This document shows positions 52,260-61,199 of a stretch of DNA of 64,000 nt, piece by piece (positions within the stretch are counted from its first letter, which is position 1; every line of letters begins with the position of its first letter). The stretch spans positions 248,001-312,000 of the forward strand of contig NZ_RRYH01000002.1 of the NCBI RefSeq assembly GCF_004010155.1, in the 5' to 3' direction. Source of the DNA: Solirhodobacter olei. GTDB lineage: Bacteria > Pseudomonadota > Alphaproteobacteria > Rhodobacterales > Rhodobacteraceae. The translations under genes and the position numbers were made by a program. The notes beneath the pieces were generated by a model that did not search any database, was not told the origin of the DNA, and saw only the letters and a list, made by a program, of their open reading frames with translations.

Positions 52260-52307
52260 CGCCGCAGCCACTCTCTCTCATTCCGAACATCCTGATGGAG
52301 CCGCTCG

Positions 52308-54122
52308 ATGCAAGAGCCGACACGTCCGCACCCGACCCGTCAAAGATTATCCAAAGTGATGAAAGCCGATGCAAACTTCGTCCAGAACGGACAAGGCGAT
52401 GCAAGCGCCAAAAAGGCCGCCCCGGCTGCCACTGCGCATGATCCCTTCGCCATGCTCGATTTCATCGACGCCTTCACGACCGAGGTCGGCGAGGCGCTCG
52501 AGCTGTCAACCCCGAACCCCTATCTGACCATGGCTGCGCACCTGATCCGCAACCACCTGGAAGGCAGGACCGTCACGCCGTCGTCGCTCGTGGCGGCGTC
52601 GGGTGTGCCTTATGCCACGGCCGTTCGGAAGCTGGCCGACATGACGGCTGCGGGGCTCGTCGAACAGCGTCCCCGCACCCGCAGCGGCAAGAGCTTCTCG
52701 CTTCACGCCAGCACGCGGCTGCTGGAGTCGTGGCAGCAGCTCACCTCCCGCGTCGAACGGCTGGCCGAACGCCACCTTGGGGCGCGCCCGGCGCGCGACG
52801 CGGACTATTACTTCGGTGGCTCCTACATGCAGGGCCAGTCGATCAAGCCGCCCTCGGTCCTGCCCGAGCCGCTGTCGCTGCCCGGCGGGGTGCGCGTTCT
52901 GGTGCATGGCGATCCGACCTTCATGGTCATGGAGACGCTGAAGCGGCAGTTCGAGCAGATCGTCGGCACCGACATCTCGCAGCGGGCCTTTTCCATCGAC
53001 CGGCTGCACGAAGAGGCGCTGCGCAACTCCGCCCGACGGACCAGCCATTACGACATCATCGCCATCGACCTGCCCTGGATCGGTGAATTCGCAAGCCAGG
53101 GCCTGCTGCTGCCACTGGACGAGGTGATGGACATCCAGCGCCTCGATCCCAGCGATTTCCACACGGCGGGATGGCGTGCGGCGCATTGGGCAGGCCGCCC
53201 GTATGGTGTGCCGAGCCAGACCACGCCCGAGCTCCTCTTCTACCGCAAGGACATGTTCGCCGAGGCCGGTCTGGAACCGCCGACGACCACGGCGGCAGTG
53301 CTGGAGGCCGCGAGGCGTTTTCACGATCCGGCCCGCGGGCGCTACGGGATAGCCTGGAACGCGGCGCGCGGCACGGCGCTTGGTCACACCTTCATGATGG
53401 CCTGCGCCGATTTCGGTCACCCGATCCTGAACCTCGACCCGATCTCGGGTGGGTTCGACGCGGACTGGCTTGATCGCGACGACCTGCGCCCGCAGTTCGA
53501 CGCCCCGGCGGCAGAGGCGGCGGCAGAGTATCTGATGCAGCTTCTGGACTATTCGCCGCCCGACATCCTGTCGATGTCCTGGTATGAGCGTGTCCGCCCC
53601 TATGCCGCGGGCCGCGTCGCGATGGCCTACGGCTACACGCTGCTGGCCCCTTATTTCGAGCTCGACCCGAGCTCGCCCGCGCATGACACGACGGGCTACC
53701 TGCCCCATGCGGCGGGGCCCGGCGGATCGCCCGTGGCCCCGGTCGGCGGCTACGTGCTGGGCATTCCCGCCAACCTGCCAGTAGAACGGCGGGCCGCCGC
53801 GGCCGAGGCGCTTATCGCCTTCACCTCGCCGGCGGCCCAGAAGCTCTACGTCCAGAACGGCAGCCGCACGGCGCCGCGCTACTCGGTGGGCGCGGACCCG
53901 GAGGTTAGGCGTCTCTCCCCCATTTTCGAGGCGGTGGACGGCATGTCCTGGCGGGACGAGCTGCAGTTCTGGCCCCGTCCGCCGGTGCCGGAAGTCTGCG
54001 ATCTGATCGAGATCTGCGGACAGGAGCTGCACGAGATGCTGCGCGGCGTCATCAGCCCGCGCCTCGCATTGAGAAAGACCCAAGAGCGGGCCGAACAAGC
54101 AATGAGACATCGAAGGTTCTGA
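52308..54122 (+). CDS. Winged-helix DNA-binding domain fused to a solute-binding-protein (family 1) domain
   Basis: A 604-residue protein without signal peptide. Residues about 50-150 form a MarR/IclR-like winged helix (LEGRTVTPSSLVAASGVPYATAVRKLADM followed by a charged wing). From about 185 to 560 the sequence resembles a MalE/UgpB-type binding protein: RVLVHGDPTFMVMETLKRQFEQ, YDIIAIDLPWIGEFASQGLLLPLDE, TTPELLFYRKDMFAEAGL, AFTSPAAQKLYVQNG. A large extracytoplasmic-type sugar binder used as the cytoplasmic sensor of a regulator is unusual; LacI-type regulators use the different PBP1 fold. GGAG precedes the start. It is divergent from the ribose-type importer and upstream of the SDR/M24 genes, so it likely controls both. 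Confidence 0.8.
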   Translation: MQEPTRPHPTRQRLSKVMKADANFVQNGQGDASAKKAAPAATAHDPFAMLDFIDAFTTEVGEALELSTPNPYLTMAAHLIRNHLEGRTVTPSSLVAASGVPYATAVRKLADMTAAGLVEQRPRTRSGKSFSLHASTRLLESWQQLTSRVERLAERHLGARPARDADYYFGGSYMQGQSIKPPSVLPEPLSLPGGVRVLVHGDPTFMVMETLKRQFEQIVGTDISQRAFSIDRLHEEALRNSARRTSHYDIIAIDLPWIGEFASQGLLLPLDEVMDIQRLDPSDFHTAGWRAAHWAGRPYGVPSQTTPELLFYRKDMFAEAGLEPPTTTAAVLEAARRFHDPARGRYGIAWNAARGTALGHTFMMACADFGHPILNLDPISGGFDADWLDRDDLRPQFDAPAAEAAAEYLMQLLDYSPPDILSMSWYERVRPYAAGRVAMAYGYTLLAPYFELDPSSPAHDTTGYLPHAAGPGGSPVAPVGGYVLGIPANLPVERRAAAAEALIAFTSPAAQKLYVQNGSRTAPRYSVGADPEVRRLSPIFEAVDGMSWRDELQFWPRPPVPEVCDLIEICGQELHEMLRGVISPRLALRKTQERAEQAMRHRRF

Positions 54123-54132
54123 GGAGGAGACC

Positions 54133-54939
54133 ATGGACCCCAATCGCCTGAAAGGTAAGAACATCCTGATCACCGGCGCGGCCCAGGGGATGGGCGCGTG
54201 CAACGCCGAGCATTTCGCCGAACAGGGCGCGAATGTCTGTCTGGGCGACATCGACCTGGACAAGGCGCAGGAGACCGCCGACCGCATCAACGCGGCCGGA
54301 AACGGCAAGGCGATCGCGATCCGCATGGACGTGACGAAGCGCGCGGACAATGCCGCCGCCGTCGCGGCCACGGTCGAGAAATTCGGCCTGATCAACGTCG
54401 GCCTGTTCAACGCCGGCCTGAACAAGCCGCGCTTCTTCATGGACATCGACGAGGACAACTGGGACCTCATCATGGACGTGAACACCAAGGGTATGTGGCT
54501 GGGCATGCAGGAAACCGCCCGCCAGATGATCAAGCAGGGCAAGCAGGACTACCCCTACAAGATCATCAACGTGGGCTCGATCGCCTCGCGCAAGCCGCTG
54601 GTTGACGTGACGGTCTACTGCACTTCGAAATACGGCTGCCTCGCGCTGACGCATTGCGGCGCAGTGGCGCTTGCCGAACATGGCATCACGGTGAACGGCT
54701 ATGCCCCGGGGGTCGTCGTCACCCCGCTCTGGGAACAGCTCGACAAGGACCTGATCGACATCGGCTTCAAGGAGCGCGAAGGCCAGGCCTACGAGGACAT
54801 CGTCAACAACGAGCTGAAGATCAAGCGCGTCTCCTACCCCAATGACATCAAGGGGACAGCGGCTTTCCTTGTCAGCCCGGACAGCGACTACATGACCGGC
54901 CAGATGATCCACATCGACGGCGGCTGGTGCATCCAGTGA
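54133..54939 (+). CDS. Short-chain dehydrogenase/reductase 2
   Basis: A 268-residue SDR: TGAAQGMGACNAEHF cofactor loop, catalytic NVGSIAS serine, YCTSKYG Tyr/Lys and terminal DSDYMTGQMIHIDGG. Asp39-type acid after the second strand (LGDIDLD) indicates NAD. It shows clear kinship to the SDR at 50275, and they may act on different stereocentres or successive carbinols of one polyol. Starts 10 bp after the regulator gene. Confidence 0.9.
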   Translation: MDPNRLKGKNILITGAAQGMGACNAEHFAEQGANVCLGDIDLDKAQETADRINAAGNGKAIAIRMDVTKRADNAAAVAATVEKFGLINVGLFNAGLNKPRFFMDIDEDNWDLIMDVNTKGMWLGMQETARQMIKQGKQDYPYKIINVGSIASRKPLVDVTVYCTSKYGCLALTHCGAVALAEHGITVNGYAPGVVVTPLWEQLDKDLIDIGFKEREGQAYEDIVNNELKIKRVSYPNDIKGTAAFLVSPDSDYMTGQMIHIDGGWCIQ

Positions 54940-55020
54940 TCCGCTGACCGGCGGCAGGCATCCCTCACCATCCGCTTTCCCCACAAATGGCGCCCCGCTC
55001 CAGGCGCCGGGAGATTTCAC

Positions 55021-56322
55021 ATGAACACGACAGCTCTCAATCCCCGCATCCTTCAACCGGGCGACATCGACCCGAACTGGCGCTGGGAAAAACACATCCC
55101 CGCCTGGGGCCACACCTCGGTCGATTTCGAACGCCGGGTCGATCACGACCGGCTGCGCCGCTACCGCCTCAGCCGCGCCAAGACCGCGCTGAAGAACAGC
55201 CACTGCGGCTCGCTCCTGCTCTTTGACGTCAACAACATCCGCTACATCAGCGGCACGAAGATCGGCGAGTGGGAACGCGACAAAATGTGCCGGTTCTGCC
55301 TGCTGGCGGGTGACGAAGAACCCTATGTCTGGGACTTCGGCTCCGCCGCCGTGCACCACCGCGAATACTGCGACTGGCTCGACCCCGAGCGGATGCTGGC
55401 CGGCGTCGTCGGCATGCGCGGCACGATTCCGCCCAGCTTCGGCCTGATGAAGCGCTATGCCGAAGAGATAGCGAGCCTGATCAAGAAGGCCGGGATGGCC
55501 GACATGCCCGTGGGCGTGGACTATGCCGAAACCGCGATGTTTTTCGCACTGCAGGAGGCGGGGCTGAACGTCGTGGACGGCCAGCAGATCATGCTGAGCG
55601 CGCGCGAGATCAAGAACATCGACGAGATCCAGCTTCTGAACCAGGCCGCCAGCATGGTCGATGGCGTCTACCACATGATTTCCGAGGAGCTGAAACCCGG
55701 CGTGCGCGAGAACGACATCGTCGCGATGTCGAACAAGCTACTCTACGAGATGGGATCGGACGACGTGGAGGCGATCAACGCCATCTCGGGCGAACGCTGC
55801 AACCCGCATCCGCACAACTTCACCGACCGGCTGTTCCGCCCCGGTGACCAGGCCTTCTTCGACATCCTGCAAAGCTACCAGGGCTACCGCACCTGCTACT
55901 ACCGCACCTTCAACATCGGCCGTGCGACGCCCGCGCAGCACGACGCCTATACCAAGGCGCGTGAATGGCTCGACGCGGCGATCAGCGCAATCAAGCCCGG
56001 CGTGACGACGGACAAGGTGGCCAGCCTCTGGCCCAAGGCCGAGGAATACGGCTTCCCGGATGAGTTGTCGGCTTTCGGCCTGCAATTCGGCCACGGGCTG
56101 GGACTGGCACTGCACGAACGCCCGATCATCAGCCGGGCCGTCAGCCTCGACAACCCGATGGAGATCCAGACCGGCATGGTCTTCGCGCTGGAAACCTACT
56201 GCCCCGCCGCCGACGGCTATTCTGCCGCCCGGATCGAGGAAGAGGTCGTCGTGACCGACAAGGGCTGCACCGTGATCAGCCTGTTCCCGGCCGAGGAACT
56301 TCCGATCGCCAACCGCTACTGA
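55021..56322 (+). CDS. M24 metallopeptidase-fold enzyme (creatinase/DddP-like) with an altered metal site
   Basis: A 433-residue two-domain protein with N-terminal creatinase-like domain (LLLFDVNNIRYISGT) and C-terminal pita-bread domain. Expected ligands Asp281 (FFDILQ), His358 (FGHGLG), Glu391 (ALETYCP) and Glu406 (RIEEE) are present, but the second Asp of the D-x10-D motif is Cys292 (YRTCYYRTF). Creatinase also departs from the metal set and works without metal; DddP is a DMSP lyase of this fold. So peptidase activity is doubtful and a C-N or C-S lyase/hydrolase is possible. Confidence 0.8.
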   Translation: MNTTALNPRILQPGDIDPNWRWEKHIPAWGHTSVDFERRVDHDRLRRYRLSRAKTALKNSHCGSLLLFDVNNIRYISGTKIGEWERDKMCRFCLLAGDEEPYVWDFGSAAVHHREYCDWLDPERMLAGVVGMRGTIPPSFGLMKRYAEEIASLIKKAGMADMPVGVDYAETAMFFALQEAGLNVVDGQQIMLSAREIKNIDEIQLLNQAASMVDGVYHMISEELKPGVRENDIVAMSNKLLYEMGSDDVEAINAISGERCNPHPHNFTDRLFRPGDQAFFDILQSYQGYRTCYYRTFNIGRATPAQHDAYTKAREWLDAAISAIKPGVTTDKVASLWPKAEEYGFPDELSAFGLQFGHGLGLALHERPIISRAVSLDNPMEIQTGMVFALETYCPAADGYSAARIEEEVVVTDKGCTVISLFPAEELPIANRY

Positions 56323-56329
56323 CCGCCTC

Positions 56330-56390
56330 CGCCGGGCGCGCGCGATCTTTCATCGAAAGATCGGGCGTCCGGCGAGGATATTTTCGCCAA
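56330..56390 (+). terminator. Compound hairpin and GAGGATATTTT element before the dehydrogenase-complex genes
   Basis: Outer CGCCGG/CCGGCG (56330-56335 with 56369-56374) encloses a perfect 8-bp stem GATCTTTC/GAAAGATC (56344-56351, 56355-56362). GAGGATATTTTCGCCAAG follows, a variant of the element at 9841 and 18285. The E1 alpha gene starts 22 bp later, so readthrough must occur or a promoter lies within. Confidence 0.5.
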
Positions 56391-56412
56391 GAGGAAGACA
56401 GGGAGCGCAACG

Positions 56413-57408
56413 ATGGCTGCCGCCCGGCGCAAGACGAATACCGAGGACTATCTGCGGATGTATTCCCAGATGGTGCGCATCCGCACCTTCGAGGACAACG
56501 CCAACCAGCTTTACCTTTCGGCCAAGATGCCGGGGCTGACGCATATGTATTCCGGCGAGGAGGCCGTCGCCGTCGGCATCTGCGAGGCGCTGACGGATGA
56601 TGACAAGATCACCTCCACCCACCGCGGCCACGGCCACTGCGTCGCCAAGGGGGCCGATTTCAGGCAGATGTTCTGCGAGCTTCTGGGCAAGGCCGAGGGC
56701 TACTGCCGCGGCAAGGGCGGGTCGATGCATATCGCCGACCAGAGCCACGGCAACCTTGGCGCCAACGCGATCGTCGGCGGCTCCATGGGCATCGCAACCG
56801 GGGCCGCGCTGTCGGCCAAGCGGCTGGGACGCAACGATGTCGCCGTCTGCTTCTTCGGGGACGGCGCGACCGCGCAGGGCCTGATGTACGAGGTGATGAA
56901 CATGGCCGCGCTGTGGAAGCTGCCTGTCATCTACGCCTGCGAGAATAACGGCTATTCCGAATATACCGCGACTGCCGAGATCGCCGCCGGCTCGATCCTG
57001 AAGCGGGCCGAGGCCTTCGGGATAGAGGCGCACCAGGTGGACGGGCAGGATGTCCTGGCCGTCAACGACCTGGCGCAGAAGCTGGTCGCCCGCGCCCGCA
57101 ACGGCGAGGGACCGTTCTTCATCGAACTGCTGACCTACCGCTATCACGGCCACCACGTCGGCGACATCAACCGCGATTACTACCGCACCAAGGAAGAAGA
57201 GACGATCTGGAAGGAGAAACGCGACCCGATCGTCAACTTCGGCGCGTGGCTCGCGAAGGAAGGCATCGCCAGCGAAGAGGAGCTGAAGACCATTCGCGAC
57301 GACATCCGCGCCGATGCCGAAGCCGCTGTGGCCTATGCGCTGGACGCCCCCTACCCGCCGGGCAGCGAGGTCACGATGCATGTCTTTGCCGACAACGATG
57401 CCGCCTGA
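56413..57408 (+). CDS. TPP-dependent dehydrogenase E1 alpha subunit (acetoin/pyruvate dehydrogenase type)
   Basis: A 331-residue E1 alpha. THMYSGEEAVAVGI, the STHRGHGHC loop, RGKGGSMHIAD and the TPP motif FFGDGATAQGLMYEVMNMAALWKLP... NN are all present. Overall most like AcoA of acetoin dehydrogenase rather than housekeeping PdhA (the short form without lipoyl-related tails). The TPP-bound complex cleaves a 2-oxo acid or alpha-hydroxyketone and passes the acyl group to lipoate. Confidence 0.87.
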   Translation: MAAARRKTNTEDYLRMYSQMVRIRTFEDNANQLYLSAKMPGLTHMYSGEEAVAVGICEALTDDDKITSTHRGHGHCVAKGADFRQMFCELLGKAEGYCRGKGGSMHIADQSHGNLGANAIVGGSMGIATGAALSAKRLGRNDVAVCFFGDGATAQGLMYEVMNMAALWKLPVIYACENNGYSEYTATAEIAAGSILKRAEAFGIEAHQVDGQDVLAVNDLAQKLVARARNGEGPFFIELLTYRYHGHHVGDINRDYYRTKEEETIWKEKRDPIVNFGAWLAKEGIASEEELKTIRDDIRADAEAAVAYALDAPYPPGSEVTMHVFADNDAA

Positions 57409-57418
57409 GGAGAGCGAG

Positions 57419-58414
57419 ATGCGCGAAATCACCCTGTCCAAGGCCGTCAACGAGGCCATCGCCGAAGAAATGCGCCGCGACCCCGCCATCTTCCTGCTCG
57501 GCGAGGACGTGGCCGAAGCCGGAACGCCCTTCAAGGTCCTCTCGGGGCTGGTCGAGGAATTCGGCCCCGAGCGGGTTATCGACACCCCGATCTCCGAGCC
57601 CGGCTTCATGGGAATGGCGGTCGGCGCGGCGATGACCGGATCGCGCCCTATCGTGGACCTGATGTTCGGCGATTTCATCTTCCTGATCATGGACCAGCTT
57701 TGCAATCAGGCGGCCAAGACGCATTACATGTCGGGCGGCAAGCTGAAGGTGCCGCTGGTGCTGCGCACGAACCTCGGCGCCACGCGCCGGTCCGCCGCGC
57801 AGCACAGCCAGTCGCTCCATGCGCTGGTCGCGCATATCCCGGGGCTGAAGGTCGCCCTGCCCTCCTCTGCCTACGAGGCGAAGGGGCTGATGAAGACGGC
57901 GATCCGCGACAACAACCCGGTCGTCATCTTCGAAGACAAGCTGATGTACAACGACAAGGCACCTGTGCCGGAAGAGGAGTACCTGATCCCCTTCGGCGAG
58001 GCGGCGGTGCTGCGTGAGGGGCGCGACGTCACCATCGTTGCAACCTCGTCGATGGTGCAGGTCTCGCTCAAGGCAGCCGAAATGCTGGCCGCCGACGGCA
58101 TTAGCGCCGAGGTCATCGACCCGCGCACCATCGTGCCGCTGGACGAGGAGACGATCCTTGAAAGTGTGCGCAAGACCAGCCGCGCCATCGTCGTGGACGA
58201 GGGCCACCAGAGCTTCGGCGTCACCGCCGAGATCGCCAGCCGGATCTCCGAAAAGGCGTTCTACCACCTCGACGCGCCGGTGATCCGGATGGGGGCGATG
58301 GACGTGCCGGTCCCCTTCTCACCTGCGCTGGAAGACCTAACCGTGCCCACGCCCGACGGCGTGGCCGAGGCCGCGCGGCGCATCGTGCGGGGGGAGACGC
58401 GCGATGCCGCATGA
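57419..58414 (+). CDS. TPP-dependent dehydrogenase E1 beta subunit (AcoB/PdhB type)
   Basis: A 331-residue beta subunit starting MREITLSKAVNEAIAEEM after GGAGAGCG. LLGEDVAEAG, DTPISEPGFMGMAVGAAM and DLMFGDFIFLIMDQL are E1 beta landmarks; the C-terminal transketolase-C domain has VIDPRTIVPLD. It overlaps the E2-like gene by 11 bp. Confidence 0.9.
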   Translation: MREITLSKAVNEAIAEEMRRDPAIFLLGEDVAEAGTPFKVLSGLVEEFGPERVIDTPISEPGFMGMAVGAAMTGSRPIVDLMFGDFIFLIMDQLCNQAAKTHYMSGGKLKVPLVLRTNLGATRRSAAQHSQSLHALVAHIPGLKVALPSSAYEAKGLMKTAIRDNNPVVIFEDKLMYNDKAPVPEEEYLIPFGEAAVLREGRDVTIVATSSMVQVSLKAAEMLAADGISAEVIDPRTIVPLDEETILESVRKTSRAIVVDEGHQSFGVTAEIASRISEKAFYHLDAPVIRMGAMDVPVPFSPALEDLTVPTPDGVAEAARRIVRGETRDAA

Positions 58415-59744
58415 CGTCATCATGCCCGCGCTCGGCATGGCGCAGGACACCGGGCTGATCGTCGCGTGGCTGAAGGCACCGGGTGATGCGGTCAAGGCGG
58501 GCGATCCGCTGATGGAGGTGGAAACCGACAAGGCCACGATGGAGGTCGAGGCGCAGAGCGACGGCTATCTGACAGAGATCCGGGCCGAAGCCGGGGCGAG
58601 CGTGCCGGTGGGCCGGGTCGTGGCCGTGATCGGGGACAGTCCCGATGCGGAGGCGACGGCTGCTGCGCCAGAGGCCTCGACGGAGCCCGCCACTCCATCC
58701 GCCCCCACGGCCGAGGATCTGCCCAACGGCCAGCCGGTCATCATGCCCGCCCTTGGCATGGCACAGGACACCGGGCTGCTGGTCGCCTGGCACAAGGCAC
58801 CCGGCGATGCTGTGGCGGCCGACGACGTGCTGCTGGAGGTCGAGACCGACAAGAGCACGATGGAAGTGCCCGCCGGCGTGTCGGGTTTCGTGGCGGCCCT
58901 TCTGGCCGAAGCTGGGCAAGAGGTGCCCGTGGGCGAGACCATCGCCCTCATCTCTGCTGAGAAACCCGCCAACCCGGTGGCGCGCCCGCGCGGCGATGGC
59001 CCGGCCCCGGCCCCTGCCGCGCCGCAGCCGACTGCGCCGCCCGCCGCGAAAGCCGCGGAACCGGCGGCCCCTGCGCCAACGCGGCCCAAACCGGCGACGC
59101 AGCGGGCAATACCGGCTCCAGGCGGGCGCATCCTCGCCTCGCCCAAGGCGCGGCGGCTGGCGGCGGAACAGGGCCTCGACCTTGCGCGGCTGGTGGCTGC
59201 GGGCGTGCCGCAGCCCTATCACGTCGCAGACCTCGAAACCCTGCGCGCGCTGCCGGCGCCCGCGGAACAGGCCGCGCCCGCCACGGCAGCGGCCAGCCTG
59301 CACCTGACCGCCGAAGTGGCGGCAAAGGCCCTCGCCACCTTCCTCGACTGGATCGCGGCGGAGGCCGGTGCCCGCCCCGATCCCGGCGCGGTTCTGGCAG
59401 GCCTTGCGGCGGGCGCACTGCGCCCCCATGCGCCGGATGCGCTGATCGTCGCGGTCGAAAGCTTCGGCCAGCGCCGCCTTTTCGCCGATCCCGATCGCGG
59501 CGGCCTTGGCCGCGCGCCCGACGGCGCGGGCACCCCCGCCCTGATCCTGCGCGACCTGCGCGGCAGCGCGCTGACCGGCCTGCATCTTGGCGCGGAAGAG
59601 GCCCCCGTGCTGACCCTGACGGGCGCCGATCCCCTGACCCTCACCCTCGAGGCTGCGGCCGGGGCGCTGACGCCTGCGGCCGCGCTTGACCTGATGACCG
59701 GATTTGCCGGGCGGCTGGATGAGCCGCTGCGCCATCTCCTCTGA
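58404..59744 (+). CDS. E2-like chain with two lipoyl domains, PSBD and a decayed acyltransferase domain
   Basis: A 446-residue protein. Lipoyl domain 1 (about 1-78, Lys43 in ETDKAT) and lipoyl domain 2 (about 108-190, Lys150 in ETDKST) are separated by Ala/Pro linkers. A peripheral-subunit-binding domain follows (about 240-270, RILASPKARRLAAEQGLDL). The last 150 residues can be aligned to the 2-oxoacid dehydrogenase acyltransferase fold, but the catalytic DHR motif is replaced (LTLTLEAAAGALTPAAAL) and the domain is short. So this chain can carry acyl groups but probably not transfer them to CoA; the chain at 61200 would do that. Confidence 0.85.
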   Translation: MPHDVIMPALGMAQDTGLIVAWLKAPGDAVKAGDPLMEVETDKATMEVEAQSDGYLTEIRAEAGASVPVGRVVAVIGDSPDAEATAAAPEASTEPATPSAPTAEDLPNGQPVIMPALGMAQDTGLLVAWHKAPGDAVAADDVLLEVETDKSTMEVPAGVSGFVAALLAEAGQEVPVGETIALISAEKPANPVARPRGDGPAPAPAAPQPTAPPAAKAAEPAAPAPTRPKPATQRAIPAPGGRILASPKARRLAAEQGLDLARLVAAGVPQPYHVADLETLRALPAPAEQAAPATAAASLHLTAEVAAKALATFLDWIAAEAGARPDPGAVLAGLAAGALRPHAPDALIVAVESFGQRRLFADPDRGGLGRAPDGAGTPALILRDLRGSALTGLHLGAEEAPVLTLTGADPLTLTLEAAAGALTPAAALDLMTGFAGRLDEPLRHLL

Positions 59745-59758
59745 CAGCGGAGACACCG

Positions 59759-61189
59759 ATGGACTACACCGATCTTTACATTGACGGCCAATGGCGCCCG
59801 GGCGCGGAAGGCGCGCGCTTCGACGTGCTGAACCCCGCAACGGAAGAGGTTCTGGCCTCTGTCGCCTCGGCCGAACTGGCCGATGCCGATGCCGCGCTGG
59901 ATGCCGCGCAGGCGGCCTTTGTCGAATGGTCGGCGCGCACGCCCCGCCAGCGGTCCGAGGTCCTGCGCAAGGCGTGGGAACTGATGACCGCCCGGCTGGA
60001 GGATTTTGCCCGCCTGATCACGCTGGAAAACGGCAAGGCCCGCGCCGACGCGATGGGAGAGGCGACCTATGCCGCGGAATTTTTCCGCTGGTTCGCCGAG
60101 GAGGCCGTGCGCGCCGATGGCCTGATCACCCATGCCCCGGCCTCTGGCGCGCGGATCGTGGTGCAGCACAAGCCCGCCGGGATCGCGGTGCTGGTGACGC
60201 CGTGGAACTACCCGGCCGCGATGGGCACGCGCAAGATCGCCCCGGCGCTGGCGGCGGGCTGCCCGGTCATCATCAAGCCCGCGTCAGAGACGCCGTTGAC
60301 GATGCTGGCGCTGATGCCGCTTCTGGAAGAGGCCGGGGTGCCGAAGGGCCTCGTGAACGTCCTGCCCTCGCGCAAGACCGGCGCGCTGGTCGATCACCTG
60401 CTGCACGATCCGCGCGTGCGGGTGATCAGCTTCACCGGCTCCACCGGTGTTGGACGGAAGCTCCTCCATGCCGCCGCCGACCAGGTGCTGAAACCCGCGA
60501 TGGAACTGGGCGGCAACGCCCCCGTGCTGGTGCTGAAGGACGCCGATATCGACACGGCGGTCGAGGGGACGATGCTGGCCAAGATGCGCAACCTGGGCGA
60601 GGCCTGCACGGCCGCCAACCGCATCTATGTCCACGCGGATGTGGCCGATGCTTTCACCGAGAAGCTGACCGCGAAGATGGCCGCGCTGAAGGTCGGGAAC
60701 GGCCTGACAGAGGGCGTGGACGTGGGCCCGCTGGTCAATGCCGACACCCGCGACAAGGTGGCGGGCTTCGTCGCCGATGCGGTCGCCAAGGGCGCACGGC
60801 TCTGCCTTGGGGGCGAGCTTCCGAAGGGCCTGGGATACTTCTACCCGCCCACCGTCCTGGCCGACGTGCCCGACACCGCCGATTGCGTGCGTGACGAGAT
60901 CTTCGGCCCCGTGGCTGCGATTCAGACCTTCACCGACGAGGACGAGGTGATCGCCCGCGCCAATGACACCGAATACGGCCTTGTCGCCTATGTCTTCACC
61001 GAGGACATGCGGCGCGGGATGCGGGTCTGCGAGCGGCTGGACTACGGCATGGTCGGCCTTAACCGCGGGCTGGTCAGCGATCCGGCCGCGCCCTTCGGCG
61101 GAACCAAGCAGTCCGGCCTTGGCCGCGAAGGCGGTCACGAGGGGATGCTGGAGTTCATGGAAACGCAATACATCTCGGCCGCGTGGTAG
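59759..61189 (+). CDS. NAD(P)-dependent aldehyde dehydrogenase (succinate-semialdehyde type)
   Basis: A 476-residue aldehyde dehydrogenase with Glu249 (MELGGNAP) and catalytic Cys283 (NLGEACTAANR). TPWNYPAAMGTRKIAPAL and PFGGTKQSGLGREGGHEG resemble GabD. It lies between the two E2 chains in a tight operon (14 bp and 10 bp gaps). An acetoin-cleaving complex gives acetyl-CoA plus acetaldehyde, so an aldehyde dehydrogenase fits; semialdehyde substrates are the alternative. Confidence 0.9.
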   Translation: MDYTDLYIDGQWRPGAEGARFDVLNPATEEVLASVASAELADADAALDAAQAAFVEWSARTPRQRSEVLRKAWELMTARLEDFARLITLENGKARADAMGEATYAAEFFRWFAEEAVRADGLITHAPASGARIVVQHKPAGIAVLVTPWNYPAAMGTRKIAPALAAGCPVIIKPASETPLTMLALMPLLEEAGVPKGLVNVLPSRKTGALVDHLLHDPRVRVISFTGSTGVGRKLLHAAADQVLKPAMELGGNAPVLVLKDADIDTAVEGTMLAKMRNLGEACTAANRIYVHADVADAFTEKLTAKMAALKVGNGLTEGVDVGPLVNADTRDKVAGFVADAVAKGARLCLGGELPKGLGYFYPPTVLADVPDTADCVRDEIFGPVAAIQTFTDEDEVIARANDTEYGLVAYVFTEDMRRGMRVCERLDYGMVGLNRGLVSDPAAPFGGTKQSGLGREGGHEGMLEFMETQYISAAW

Positions 61190-61199
61190 GGAGGCGGAA

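Noticed and set aside
55021-56322. DMSP lyase DddP
   Set aside because: Only the fold and N-terminal block are similar; the DddP metal motif with paired aspartates is not present.
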